Virus record (IMG/VR): IMGVR_UViG_3300017963_000239
Location: 1 to 64,000 of that record
Strand: one strand, 5' to 3'
From: a virus
DNA length: 64,000 bases
The position numbers and the translations under genes were made by a program. Below the pieces are notes generated by a model. It was not told the origin of the DNA. It saw nothing but the letters and a program-made list of their open reading frames with translations, and did not search any database. Position 1 is the first letter of the stretch. Every line of letters begins with the position of its first letter. Below, piece by piece: positions 8,062 to 15,765 of this stretch.

Positions 8062-8484
8062 ATGAAGATCACGAAAGACTCACATGTCGACCACAACCTC
8101 ACCACGGAGCATCTGGAGTTCATCAAGGAGCGCTTCGGACACATCGAAGAGTTCTTCATCGAGACCGTGGAGGTGCCTCTGCATCTTCCTCCGCTTCCTT
8201 GTGGGCTCTTCGGCCCGTTCATGGGCGATGAACCCGTGGAGGAGAGCGAGGTCTCCTACGTGCGCCGGGGCGACCGGCCGGGAGATTCCCGCGTCGTACA
8301 GCGCGCCCAACGGATGGTCCGGAAGATGACCGTCATCGGCGGCCCTCATGAGGGAGCCATCATCATGTTCACGGCCTACGGTGGGCCGTGCGCTCCACGC
8401 GAGCCGTGGGACGAGTCCCTGTCTCCGGAGGAGCGAGAAGAGAGCGTGGCTTTTTGGAAGGATCACGCGCTCGCCGCAGAGTAG
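8062..8484 (+). CDS. Conserved-looking hypothetical protein
   Basis: 140 residues. The ATG at 8062 is preferred (GTGGGAGC upstream). Contains DHNLTTEHLEFIKERFGHI, a proline-rich PLHLPPLPCGLFGP stretch and VSYVRRGDRPGDSRVV. No family recognised. The stop codon directly abuts tRNA-Thr. Confidence 0.6.
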   Translation: MKITKDSHVDHNLTTEHLEFIKERFGHIEEFFIETVEVPLHLPPLPCGLFGPFMGDEPVEESEVSYVRRGDRPGDSRVVQRAQRMVRKMTVIGGPHEGAIIMFTAYGGPCAPREPWDESLSPEEREESVAFWKDHALAAE

Positions 8485-8560
8485 GCCACCTTGGCTCAGT
8501 TGGTAGAGCAGCTGTTTCGTAAACAGCAGGTCTCCGGTTCAAGTCCGGAAGGTGGCTCCA
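8485..8560 (+). tRNA. tRNA-Thr (CGT)
   Basis: GCCACCT/AGGTGGC acceptor, loop TTCGTAA, encoded CCA. Confidence 0.92.
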
Positions 8561-8611
8561 TGTGGTGCGCAAGCACCGGCCTGGGAGTCGCTTTGGCTTC
8601 TCCCTCGTCTT

Positions 8612-8687
8612 GCCCCCATCGTCTAGTGGACCAGGACACCGCCCTTTCACGGCGGGAACAGGAGTTCGATTCTCCTTGGGGGTGCCA
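8612..8687 (+). tRNA. tRNA-Glu (TTC)
   Basis: GCCCCCA/TGGGGGT acceptor, loop CTTTCAC, encoded CCA. Confidence 0.9.
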
Positions 8688-8730
8688 GGGGTTGGTCGGC
8701 GGTTAACTAGCCGGCCCGCTCCGTAGGTTT

Positions 8731-8803
8731 GCTTCGGTAGCTCAGATGGCAGAGCGGTGGAGTGAAGATCCACGCGTCGCTGGTTCGATTCCGGCCCGGA
8801 GCA
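8731..8803 (+). tRNA. tRNA-Phe (GAA)
   Basis: GCTTCGG/CCGGAGC acceptor, loop GTGAAGA. This is the ordinary Phe tRNA; a permuted second copy lies at 15995. Confidence 0.9.
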
Positions 8804-8810
8804 CTATTTA

Positions 8811-8839
8811 TTGACAATCACTTAGCCACTTGATAGTGT
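8811..8839 (+). promoter_or_regulatory. Promoter TTGACAatc-17-TAGTGT
   Basis: Spacer of 17 bp; the -10 ends 2 bp before tRNA-Pro, so transcripts should begin near its mature 5' end. Confidence 0.65.
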
Positions 8840-8841
8840 CA

Positions 8842-8918
8842 CGGGACATAGCACAGTCTGGCAGTGCGCGAGCTTTGGGTGCTCGAAGTCGGCGGTTCGA
8901 ATCCGCCTGTCCCGACCA
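8842..8918 (+). tRNA. tRNA-Pro (TGG)
   Basis: CGGGACA/TGTCCCG acceptor, loop TTTGGGT, encoded CCA. Confidence 0.92.
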
Positions 8919-8968
8919 GCGGCGCACTCGGCTCAATGGAGAGCCATCGGCGTCAGAGGAGAATAGAG

Positions 8969-9049
8969 ATGGAAGCTGAAGCACTGGGACCCGCGGAGAG
9001 GATCATCGACACGGTCCTCACGTACAACGGGAAGAGCGAGGAGAGCTGA
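8969..9049 (+). pseudogene. 26-codon relic of the 5' end of the following vWA gene
   Basis: Encodes MEAEALGPAERIIDTVLTY then a short junk tail and a stop. The next gene begins MDAETLGPAERIINTVLTY one base later. The peptides are almost identical while third codon positions differ widely, so this is a duplicated gene start with recoding, like the relic at 60375, but here no endonuclease remains between relic and gene. Confidence 0.75.
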
Positions 9050-9050
9050 T

Positions 9051-10949
9051 ATGGACGCGGAGACTTTGGGTCCTGCCGAAAGGATCATCAACACAGTGCT
9101 AACCTACCAGGACCATCTCTGGCACAACCGTCCGGGGTTCGTCGTGACGGACAACTCGGCGGTGGGCGTCAAGTGGCAGCCGGTGACCACGAAGGACGAG
9201 GACGGCAAGAAGGTCGTCTATCAGGTCCACAAGCGTGGTAAGCGGCGCACTCGGACGAAGCTCGGCACGCTCTGGGCCGACAACACCATTCGGGACGAGA
9301 ACCGACGCAAGATCGGCGAGTACCGACCGGCGGGGCTTTTCCCTGAGGTGGCGACCTGGATGTACAAGCAGGTGGCCGACGTCTGGAGGATGGACAACGA
9401 GTTCGCCGCGCGGTGGGCGTCGTACCAGTTTCCTCAGGACCACAAAGACATGAAGGTCGTGCTTGCGGCGTTCATGCTGGTCCAGTCGCGGAAGGGCGAC
9501 CCCGTTCGAGAGGACGGGCAGGTCTTGTTCCACGACGACGACTTCCGGGAGGTCGGGGAGGCCATGTGTCTCATCCACCGCAGGGACAAGAAGGGCATCG
9601 ACCCGAAGATGCTGGCGCGGATTCGGGACGTGTTGGAGGTTCCTGCCATCGCGGAGCTGAACCGCGAGCTGGGGTTCGGGCGCTCCACGCGCACGCCGTT
9701 CTTGGGCCGTTGGCCGAAGGCGGTTCGGGCGTGGCTCCGATTCCGGGAGGAGAACCTGCCGGTGTTGGAGGGCTTGGTGAACAGTGGTCAGCGCAACATC
9801 GCGCGGAAGCTCGCGAAGGCTGTGGGCTACAAGCCTCAGTCCCCGAAGTTCTTCGAGGTGTTGGGCTGGACGCAGAGCCAGGCCAAGGATGGTCGCAGGA
9901 AGATCGCTCTCGGGCAGGACTTCTCGGGTACGGAAACTTGGGAAGGACTGAGCGAGCAGGAGATCTGCGAGCTGATCATGCGCGAGAAGACCAACTACAA
10001 GCGCATCGTCGGTCTGCTCCCGAAGGACGTGGGGCTGACTCGGGCCATCATGGCTGCGGCTGTGGAGGCGGGCTCCTTGTCCGACAAGGATCTGATCATC
10101 CAGGCGCCGACCCTGGAGGACTTGGGCTTGCTGAAGGTCCAGGAAATCAAGGAGCGGTGGGAGGCGGCCATGAGCCGTGCCGAGGACATGCGGGCGGCGA
10201 ACATCGCAGCTCGGATGCGTACCAAGGAGGGGCGCGAGAAGATGGAGGCCGCGGCCGACACTGCCTTGCAGCAGGCGGCTGAGGAAGAGATGAAGAACCT
10301 TCGGATCTACTTCATCGTCGACCGCTCCGGTTCGATGGACGACTGCATCGAGCGCGCCAAGAGCCACTTGAAGCGGTTCCTGCAGGGCTTCCCGCCGGAC
10401 CGCATCCACGTTTCGCACTTCAACACGGTGGGGCGTGAGGTGGAGATCAAGCACGCTTCCGCAGCGGGCGTCGAGCAAGCCTTCCTAGGCATCCAGGCCA
10501 CGGGTGGGACGAACTACGGCGCCGGCATTCGGGTGCTGCAGCACCGGCCCCCGAAGGACGACGAGGATACGCTGATGATCTTCGTCGGCGATGAGAAGGC
10601 GCACTCCTTCACGCACGACGTGCAGGTGTCGGGTCTGCGCCCCATGGCGTTCGGCTTCATCAAGGTGGAGTCGAACTGGGGCATGGCGGGTCGAGCTGTG
10701 CAGGACACGGCGAGGGAGCTGGGTATCCCCTGCTTCATGATCGAGGAGAGCACGTTCGGCGAGCCTGGCGAAGACCTGGACCCCTATGTCATTCCTCGGA
10801 CGATCCGGAATCTCGTCGCGGTTACTCCGGTCGGGCAGTACCACGGCGTGCAGCGCGTTGCGCCGCGGGTCACGCTGGTCGACCGCATCATGAAGACCGA
10901 CCTGCTCCACAAGCCTGTCTGGGCCACGGAGCTGTCGTCGGCAGCGTGA
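9051..10949 (+). CDS. vWA-domain protein, possible Ro60/TROVE-like
   Basis: 632 residues. Residues 1-400 are alpha-helical, repeat-like and basic. From about 420 there is a von Willebrand A domain with MIDAS DRSGSMDD and GGTNYG, the layout of Ro60 (helical ring plus vWA), although I cannot prove a TROVE domain by eye. Ro proteins bind Y RNAs and misfolded RNAs. It heads an operon with a partner protein, a JAB peptidase, a ubiquitin-like protein and an E1-like enzyme. The start ATG follows the relic stop by one base. Confidence 0.75.
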   Translation: MDAETLGPAERIINTVLTYQDHLWHNRPGFVVTDNSAVGVKWQPVTTKDEDGKKVVYQVHKRGKRRTRTKLGTLWADNTIRDENRRKIGEYRPAGLFPEVATWMYKQVADVWRMDNEFAARWASYQFPQDHKDMKVVLAAFMLVQSRKGDPVREDGQVLFHDDDFREVGEAMCLIHRRDKKGIDPKMLARIRDVLEVPAIAELNRELGFGRSTRTPFLGRWPKAVRAWLRFREENLPVLEGLVNSGQRNIARKLAKAVGYKPQSPKFFEVLGWTQSQAKDGRRKIALGQDFSGTETWEGLSEQEICELIMREKTNYKRIVGLLPKDVGLTRAIMAAAVEAGSLSDKDLIIQAPTLEDLGLLKVQEIKERWEAAMSRAEDMRAANIAARMRTKEGREKMEAAADTALQQAAEEEMKNLRIYFIVDRSGSMDDCIERAKSHLKRFLQGFPPDRIHVSHFNTVGREVEIKHASAAGVEQAFLGIQATGGTNYGAGIRVLQHRPPKDDEDTLMIFVGDEKAHSFTHDVQVSGLRPMAFGFIKVESNWGMAGRAVQDTARELGIPCFMIEESTFGEPGEDLDPYVIPRTIRNLVAVTPVGQYHGVQRVAPRVTLVDRIMKTDLLHKPVWATELSSAA

Positions 10950-10957
10950 GGTGAACC

Positions 10958-11878
10958 ATGGGTTGGAGAGATCTGCTTCAGGCCGATGACGAGACCGTCG
11001 TCTCGGCGTGGGTCGGGGGCAGGACTCTCCGTACCCGAAACCGCACGTGGACCATCGAGGGGCGCCTCCCACCGGAGCACGGCTGGCACTCTTTCAGCAT
11101 CACGGGCCGAAAGGCCCGCTGGAAGGAGCCGACCAACGCTCCGATGGAGGTGCTTTTCGATCTGCAGCGCGGCTACCTCGTCGGGGACCGCCTCGTGGCG
11201 GACAACGTAGAGGTCGAGCTGGACCCCGCGAAGCTCGCGCAGCGCTTCGAGCGCGTGCACTTGGTGGAGGAAGGCTTGGACCGCTTCGCCCGCATCGCTG
11301 CGGGGCGCGTCTGTGACGATGGACCGCTCATCTACGAGGGGCCGGACATGCCGCTCGGCCCGGAGGACGACGTACTTCAGGCATTCCTGGACCGGAAAGG
11401 CACCGTAGACGCCGTTTCGGGGGTTCCCCCTGCTCTGGACGCGGCCTTCCGGTTCGAGTCCTGGCAGCGCTCTGAGGCCGAAAGACGGCGCCGTGAGGAG
11501 CGGGAGCGTCGGGAGCGAGAAGAGCGCCGCAGGCGCATCATGGAGCAGGTCGGCAGCGCAGCCGGTCGGAGGGCCATGGCGCGCGAGGACTTTGGCGAGG
11601 CTGCTCGGGCAGCGCTCGCGATGGGCAACGCCGAGTACTTGGATCATCGGCGAGCTGTAGGACGGAACGAGATGATCGTGCGGTTCCGTATAAACAGGCG
11701 GCGCTTCGAGTGCACCTGCGACGCGGAGACTCTGCGCATCATCGACTCGGGCATCTGCCTGACGAGTCATGACACCGGAAAGCAGTACGACAACTACTTC
11801 ACGTTGGAGTCGTTGCCTGGGGTCATTGAGGACGCGGAGCGTCAGGGCGTGCTCGTGGTGTTCCGCCACGTCGACTAG
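10958..11878 (+). CDS. Conserved partner protein of the vWA/ubiquitin-like operon
   Basis: 306 residues. N-terminal domain (GGRTLRTRNRTWTIEGRLPPEHGW to PLGPEDDVLQAF), a long charged helix RRREERERREREERRRRIME near residue 180, and a C-terminal domain with FRINRRRFECTCDAETLRIID and VLVVFRHVD. It looks like a conserved domain-coil-domain protein, but I cannot name the family. It sits 8 bp after the vWA gene and 12 bp before the JAB gene, so it is co-translated with them. Confidence 0.65.
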   Translation: MGWRDLLQADDETVVSAWVGGRTLRTRNRTWTIEGRLPPEHGWHSFSITGRKARWKEPTNAPMEVLFDLQRGYLVGDRLVADNVEVELDPAKLAQRFERVHLVEEGLDRFARIAAGRVCDDGPLIYEGPDMPLGPEDDVLQAFLDRKGTVDAVSGVPPALDAAFRFESWQRSEAERRRREERERREREERRRRIMEQVGSAAGRRAMAREDFGEAARAALAMGNAEYLDHRRAVGRNEMIVRFRINRRRFECTCDAETLRIIDSGICLTSHDTGKQYDNYFTLESLPGVIEDAERQGVLVVFRHVD

Positions 11879-11890
11879 GAGCTGAGAGAG

Positions 11891-12514
11891 ATGCACACGA
11901 CGAAGTTCGAGCTGGCGGACGGCCGTGGGGTCACTGTCGCCCACAACGGAGACTGGTCTGGGGACGCAGAGGTTACGTGGACGGAGAAGAACGGCAAGCG
12001 GGCGTGCACGATGGTGCCGGCCGACGTGCTTCTCCAGGTTGGGAACCAGGCGGCGTTCGAGGCCCTGAAGGGGAAGCTCATCAGCTTCATCGAAGATCTG
12101 GAGTGGGAGGAAGAGCCCGAACCGGTCAGGAAGGGGAACGACATGGAAGCTGGAGTGGTTCTCGGGCCGGGCGGCGAGCCGATCTATTGGCACGTTCCTT
12201 CCGACCGCCAAGTGGCGCACATTCCTGACAGCCAAGTGCTGTGGGATGTGTTCTTCAAGTACAAGGAGACGATGACGGGCTTCGCGCACAGTCATCCGGG
12301 CAGTGGGTCCCCGCTTCCGTCCCACATGGACTTGACCACCTTTGCTGCCAACGAAGTAGGACTCGGGAAGCGGTACGATTGGTGGATCGTCACCGGGAGC
12401 GCCGTAGGGCTCGTCCGGTGGAGGGGGCCGAAGAGGCTCGACTACGAAGTGTGGGCTCTGCTGTCTGAGGAGCCGGCATGGGTGAACGAGCTTCGAAGGG
12501 TTTCAACAGGCTGA
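11891..12514 (+). CDS. JAB/JAMM metallopeptidase
   Basis: 207 residues. JAMM zinc signature HSHPGSGSPLPSHMD (H-x-H, then S-x2-D) near residues 137-151, with an upstream strand carrying candidate Glu residues. This family removes or trims ubiquitin-like proteins. The N-terminal 80 residues are an extra domain. Directly followed by a ubiquitin-like protein and an E1-like enzyme, the expected substrate and partner. Confidence 0.82.
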   Translation: MHTTKFELADGRGVTVAHNGDWSGDAEVTWTEKNGKRACTMVPADVLLQVGNQAAFEALKGKLISFIEDLEWEEEPEPVRKGNDMEAGVVLGPGGEPIYWHVPSDRQVAHIPDSQVLWDVFFKYKETMTGFAHSHPGSGSPLPSHMDLTTFAANEVGLGKRYDWWIVTGSAVGLVRWRGPKRLDYEVWALLSEEPAWVNELRRVSTG

Positions 12515-12531
12515 CAGGAGTGGAGGTTGAG

Positions 12532-12858
12532 ATGGTACAGCGAATGCCAGGTGAAGATGGTGACGGAGCGGTCGAGCAGATCATGGACGCCGTGAACGTC
12601 GCACCACAGGACAACGAGGCCGTGTTGGAGATCACCTACGGTGGTCAGCAGGGCACTTTGACCGACCCGGTTCCGTGGGACGCTGCGGACGGCGACTTGA
12701 AGCAGTGGGCGACGGAGGCGTTGCAGGCTGGGGGCATCCCTGGTTTGGACGCCACGCCGGACGCGGACTTCACGGACTTCGTCGTCCACAAGTTCTCCGC
12801 GAAGGACGGCCTGCCCAACAGGGTCGTACTGAGACCCAAAACGGAATACGGGTATTGA
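12532..12858 (+). CDS. Putative ubiquitin-like protein
   Basis: The ATG at 12532 with GGAGGTTGAG upstream (108 residues) is preferred over 12478, which overlaps the JAB gene. The pattern VLEITYGGQQGTL...FVVHKF...RVVLRPKTEYG matches the strands and terminal tail of the ubiquitin-like proteins found in bacterial E1/JAB operons. The usual C-terminal Gly-Gly is not present: the frame ends EYGY and stops. The end may have been altered by the inserted endonuclease that follows 33 bp later. Assignment is from pattern and context. Confidence 0.6.
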   Translation: MVQRMPGEDGDGAVEQIMDAVNVAPQDNEAVLEITYGGQQGTLTDPVPWDAADGDLKQWATEALQAGGIPGLDATPDADFTDFVVHKFSAKDGLPNRVVLRPKTEYGY

Positions 12859-12884
12859 CCGAATACAGTGTTTGGTTCTACAAT
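12855..12884 (+). promoter_or_regulatory. Promoter TTGACC-18-TACAAT of the endonuclease
   Basis: The -10 ends 7 bp before the ATG at 12892, predicting a leaderless message. Confidence 0.55.
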
Positions 12885-12891
12885 ACCAAAC

Positions 12892-13818
12892 ATGGTTGAG
12901 GTTGATGTTCGGGCTTTGGCGGAGGGTTATCAGGACGGAGCGAGCGCGAAGAAGCTGGCACGCCAGCACGGTGTGTCGGTTTGGACCGTGCTCGCCCGTC
13001 TGAGGTCCGCTGGAGTGGAGATACGCCCGAGACAGCCCGAGAAGCGTTTGGATCTTCCGAAGCCCGACCACTCGCTTTTGGTCGAGATTGTTGACGGCCT
13101 TCTTCTCGGTGATGGCAGTATTGATCGAAAGGGGGCTCTTCGATTGGAGCAAGCCCGCGACACTACGGGGTGGTTGTACGAGGTGCAGGGGCTCTTGAGA
13201 GCTGTTCGGTGTTCGTCTAGGATCGTTCCTATTCCTCCGAGGGAAAGGCGCATAGAGGATCGTGTGGTGAGATCTTCGGGAGGCGCATTGCTTTACACCC
13301 CGTGCTACGTCGAGTTGAAGAAACAGCGCGCACGGTGGTATCCGAAGGGGGAGAAGCGCGTTCCAAAGGGCATCAAGATGTCTCCGATGGTGCTAGCTCA
13401 GTGGTTGGCCGGGGACGGTACATACGACCATTCGGGGCGCCTACGTTTCTGCACTGATGGATTCAGGCGCGAGGATGTGGACCTTCTCATTCGTGCCCTG
13501 GGGGTGGTTGGGCTACAGGCAACCAGGGCGGCGAGGCCGCGACCGGGCCAGTACCACGTCAACGTGGATCGCCTGGACGAAGCTGTGAAGGTTAAGGCCA
13601 TGATCGAGGACTTGGTTCCTGCGTGCTTCCGATACAAGCTCTCCTACGTGCGACCACCTATTCGGAAGCCTGGGAGGAAGCTGACCGACGAGCAGGTCTT
13701 GGAGATTAGAGAGCGGGCAGAGCAGGGTGAGTCCAAGGCTGCGCTGGCAGAACGCTTCGGTGTGTCCGACACGGCTGCCGGAAACATCGTTAAAAGACGA
13801 ACGTACAAGGATCTGTGA
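12892..13818 (+). CDS. LAGLIDADG homing endonuclease inside the ubiquitin-like operon
   Basis: 308 residues. N-terminal helix-turn-helix (KKLARQHGVSVWTVLARL), two LAGLIDADG motifs (GLLLGDGSI near residue 65 and QWLAGDGTY near residue 172), and a C-terminal HTH (KAALAERFGVSDTAAGNIVKR). Codons are more A/T-rich than in neighbouring genes. It splits the operon between the ubiquitin-like and E1-like genes, ending 8 bp before the E1 ATG, whose first codons (GTAGTAGTAGTT) are unusually A/T-rich, as if recoded. Confidence 0.88.
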   Translation: MVEVDVRALAEGYQDGASAKKLARQHGVSVWTVLARLRSAGVEIRPRQPEKRLDLPKPDHSLLVEIVDGLLLGDGSIDRKGALRLEQARDTTGWLYEVQGLLRAVRCSSRIVPIPPRERRIEDRVVRSSGGALLYTPCYVELKKQRARWYPKGEKRVPKGIKMSPMVLAQWLAGDGTYDHSGRLRFCTDGFRREDVDLLIRALGVVGLQATRAARPRPGQYHVNVDRLDEAVKVKAMIEDLVPACFRYKLSYVRPPIRKPGRKLTDEQVLEIRERAEQGESKAALAERFGVSDTAAGNIVKRRTYKDL

Positions 13819-13826
13819 GGATACCG

Positions 13827-14402
13827 ATGGCACGAGTAGTAGTAGTTGGAGTTGGTGCTTTGGGTTCCCACGTGGTGCAGTACCTGCGCAACGTGGCCGA
13901 TGAGATCGTGGTGATTGATCACGATAGGGTCGAGCGCAAGAACGTGCTGTCGCAGTTCCACGGCAAGGGCACGGTAGGCAAGTCGAAGGTCCAGGCGATC
14001 CAACAGTCGATGAACTTCATGTTCGGTGTGAAGGTCCACACGGTCCCTCACAAGCTCGTGGAGGACAACGCCGAGCAGTTGCTCGGGGGTGCAGACCTCG
14101 TGTTGGACTGCTTGGACAACGGAGAGTCCCGAGCTGTCGTGCAGCGCTACGTCCGTGAGGCCGGTACGCCGTGCTTGCACGGAGCGCTCGACGCGAACGG
14201 CACTTTCGGACAGGTCATGTGGGACGACGAGTTCCACATCGACTACGAGACGACGCGCGGAGGAGCTACCTGCGAGAACGGAGAGCACTTGCCCTTCATC
14301 TCGATGGTGTCCGCTTTCCTGGCGCGCGCCGCACAAGCGTTCCTGACGCAAGGCAAGCAGATTGGGTTCCTCGTCTATCTGGACGGGGCCAAGCGAGTCT
14401 GA
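13827..14402 (+). CDS. ThiF/E1-like adenylyltransferase
   Basis: 191 residues: Rossmann ATP-binding start VVVVGVGALGSHVVQYL, acidic strand end IDHDRVERKNVLSQF, then DLVLDCLDNGESR and GGATCENGEHLPF with the candidate catalytic Cys. E1-like enzymes adenylate the C-terminus of ubiquitin-like proteins. Shorter than free E1 enzymes and without a zinc module, like phage and PRTRC-type ThiF proteins. Confidence 0.85.
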   Translation: MARVVVVGVGALGSHVVQYLRNVADEIVVIDHDRVERKNVLSQFHGKGTVGKSKVQAIQQSMNFMFGVKVHTVPHKLVEDNAEQLLGGADLVLDCLDNGESRAVVQRYVREAGTPCLHGALDANGTFGQVMWDDEFHIDYETTRGGATCENGEHLPFISMVSAFLARAAQAFLTQGKQIGFLVYLDGAKRV

Positions 14403-14513
14403 GGACCATGATCGTAGTAGCTGGGCGCGGTCGTGCAGATTCGTGTGGAAAGAGGTTGACGAGTCAACCTCTACCTGATACCTTGCTAGATGCGTCGGGC
14501 TAGCCCGGCACTT
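14403..14513 (+). promoter_or_regulatory. Promoter with 10-bp perfect palindrome
   Basis: AGAGGTTGAC-GA-GTCAACCTCT (14451-14472) overlaps the -35 of TTGACG-17-TACCTT. It looks like an operator controlling the tRNA-like array that begins at 14514. Confidence 0.55.
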
Positions 14514-14623
14514 GGGGTCTTGAGAAGTTCGGTTCTCATTATCTGGGATTGCCCCTCGGCCTCGTCACACAGGCCAACCAGTACTTCCCCACACGCTTGG
14601 GGGTTCGATTCCCCCAGACCCCG
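14514..14623 (+). ncRNA. tRNA-like RNA with bracket stem in place of the anticodon arm (1)
   Basis: Acceptor GGGGTCT/AGACCCC, D-like arm (loop AGTTCGGT), T-arm GGGGG-TTCGATT-CCCCC and discriminator G. No normal anticodon arm: between the D- and T-arms lies the bracket module, closed here by the hairpin GGCCT-CGTCACAC-AGGCC. Together with 15077 it shows covariation of the stem with an identical 8-nt loop. Confidence 0.6.
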
Positions 14624-14625
14624 CC

Positions 14626-14783
14626 GATTAGTGACCAACGGATCAGATCGTACATGCAACGTATGCGGGTTCGAGTCCCGTCACTTCCGCCAAACTGGAA
14701 ATGAAGCCCGACTGGTAGGGCACTAGCCTCGAAAGCTAGCACAACGCTAACCCCGGTCTCCTCACTCGGTCACAAGTCGAATC
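14626..14783 (+). tRNA. Circularly permuted tRNA-Ser (CGA)-like gene with bracket stem
   Basis: Upstream element 14626-14657, then the 3' half with T-arm and CACTTCC-G-CCA, a 4-nt linker, then the 5' half GGAAATG with D-arm GCCC/GGGC and anticodon arm CTAGC-CTCGAAA-GCTAG, then the downstream element. The acceptor pairs 6 of 7. Flanks pair GTGACC/GGTCAC, GATT/AATC and GATCG/CGGTC. A normal tRNA-Ser(CGA) lies at 47030. Confidence 0.65.
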
Positions 14784-14784
14784 T

Positions 14785-14931
14785 GCCCCTTTGGGAGAGT
14801 GATACTCCGCTTGCTACCCTCCAGCTCTTGCCACTCCCCTCATTGGAGGGACCGGGCAAGTGCTCACAAGCCGCCCAAGTATTGGGCACCATCTCCGCAA
14901 GAGATCCGTGGTTTGATTCCACGAAGGGGCT
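14785..14931 (+). ncRNA. tRNA-like RNA with long structured insertion
   Basis: GCCCCTT/AAGGGGC acceptor, D-like arm (GGAG/CTCC), T-arm GTGGTTTGATTCCAC and a class II-like hairpin ATCTC-CGCA-AGAGAT. The centre holds CTTGCC/GGCAAG and CCCTC/GAGGG helices and the TGCTCACAAGC end of the bracket element. No convincing anticodon. Confidence 0.45.
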
Positions 14932-15068
14932 CCGGTCAAGTCGACCAACTTGAAAGTGCTAACACGCAATTCGCCCAGTGGTAGGGCGTCAACCTGCTAA
15001 GTTGAAAGTCACTGGTTCAAATCCAGTATTGCATTCCAATTCAGCACCTCACCTCGGACGACACGACC
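14932..15068 (+). tRNA. Bracketed tRNA with anticodon GCT (short variable loop)
   Basis: tRNA body about 14964-15038: ACGCAAT/ATTGCAT acceptor (6 of 7), loop CTGCTAA, encoded CCA, 5-nt variable region instead of the long serine arm. Its upstream (14932-14967) and downstream (15043-15068) elements pair: GGTC..GTCG with CGAC..GACC, and GTGCT with AGCAC. A standard class II tRNA-Ser(GCT) is at 47122. Confidence 0.55.
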
Positions 15069-15076
15069 AACCTTTC

Positions 15077-15189
15077 GGGCCGCTGGAATTTTGGTTCCAA
15101 ACCTTTACCCAGCATAGCTCCTCGGCCCCGTCACACGGGCCAACACGCGTTGCTCACAAGCACTCCGAGTTCGACTCTCGGGCGGTCCA
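15077..15189 (+). ncRNA. tRNA-like RNA with bracket stem in place of the anticodon arm (2)
   Basis: GGGCCGC/GCGGTCC acceptor, D-like arm (loop ATTTTGGT), T-arm CCGAG-TTCGACT-CTCGG. The anticodon position holds AGCA/TGCT and GGCCC-CGTCACAC-GGGCC; the loop is identical to that at 14563. Confidence 0.6.
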
Positions 15190-15207
15190 CCAGATACAAT
15201 AACCTTT

Positions 15208-15720
15208 GTGAACGAGGAGACTAGAACCTGCAAGGACTGTGGTAAGTCCAAACCGATCAAGTCGTTCAAGCCTACTGGGAGGGGCGGCTATCGACGGCGC
15301 GTTTGCTATCCTTGCTACCGAGCTAGGGAGGATAAGAGAAACCCAGCCTACAAGCTGGAGCGCCAGCGTCGCTACAGGGCGAACAACCCCGTAACCAGCA
15401 TCTTGTGGGACTGTAGGCAGTCGGATAGGAAACGAGGGTTCAGCGGGAACGACTTGGACAAGGAGTTCATCGCAGAGAAGATTTCAGAGGGTTGCCTGTA
15501 CTGCGGAGAGCGAAGCATCAGGATGACCCTAGATAGGATCGACAACGAGAAGCCGCACGACAAAAGCAACGTCGCCCCCTGTTGCATTCGCTGCAACTAT
15601 TTGAAGGGGTCGATGCCTTACGAGGCTTGGTTGCACATCGTTCCTGCGGTTCGAGAAGCGAGTGAGTTAGGGCTGTTCGGATCTTGGCGTTCGGAGCCCA
15701 TCTCGAAAAAGGGACCGTAG
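15208..15720 (+). CDS. HNH-type endonuclease with N-terminal zinc finger
   Basis: 170 residues, GTG start, TACAAT 8 bp upstream. CKDCGKSKPIKSF and CYPCYRAR form a zinc finger; CLYCGERSIRMTLDRID...NVAPCCIRCNYLKG is the HNH core. The stop TAG is T8-A9-G10 of a truncated tRNA downstream. Confidence 0.82.
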   Translation: MNEETRTCKDCGKSKPIKSFKPTGRGGYRRRVCYPCYRAREDKRNPAYKLERQRRYRANNPVTSILWDCRQSDRKRGFSGNDLDKEFIAEKISEGCLYCGERSIRMTLDRIDNEKPHDKSNVAPCCIRCNYLKGSMPYEAWLHIVPAVREASELGLFGSWRSEPISKKGP

Positions 15721-15761
15721 TCATCTACGGGGCACGGGCGGTTCGAGGCCGCAGCGGTCCA
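15711..15761 (+). pseudogene. Truncated tRNA (acceptor plus T-arm minihelix)
   Basis: GGGACCG...GCGGTCC-A-CC with a T-arm but no anticodon arm, 51 nt. It is probably the decayed downstream target of the HNH gene. Confidence 0.5.
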
Positions 15762-15765
15762 CCAA

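Noticed and set aside
9099-10478. Long minus-strand ORF opposite the vWA gene
   Set aside because: Shadow frame caused by high GC; no domain, and the plus strand has clear motifs.
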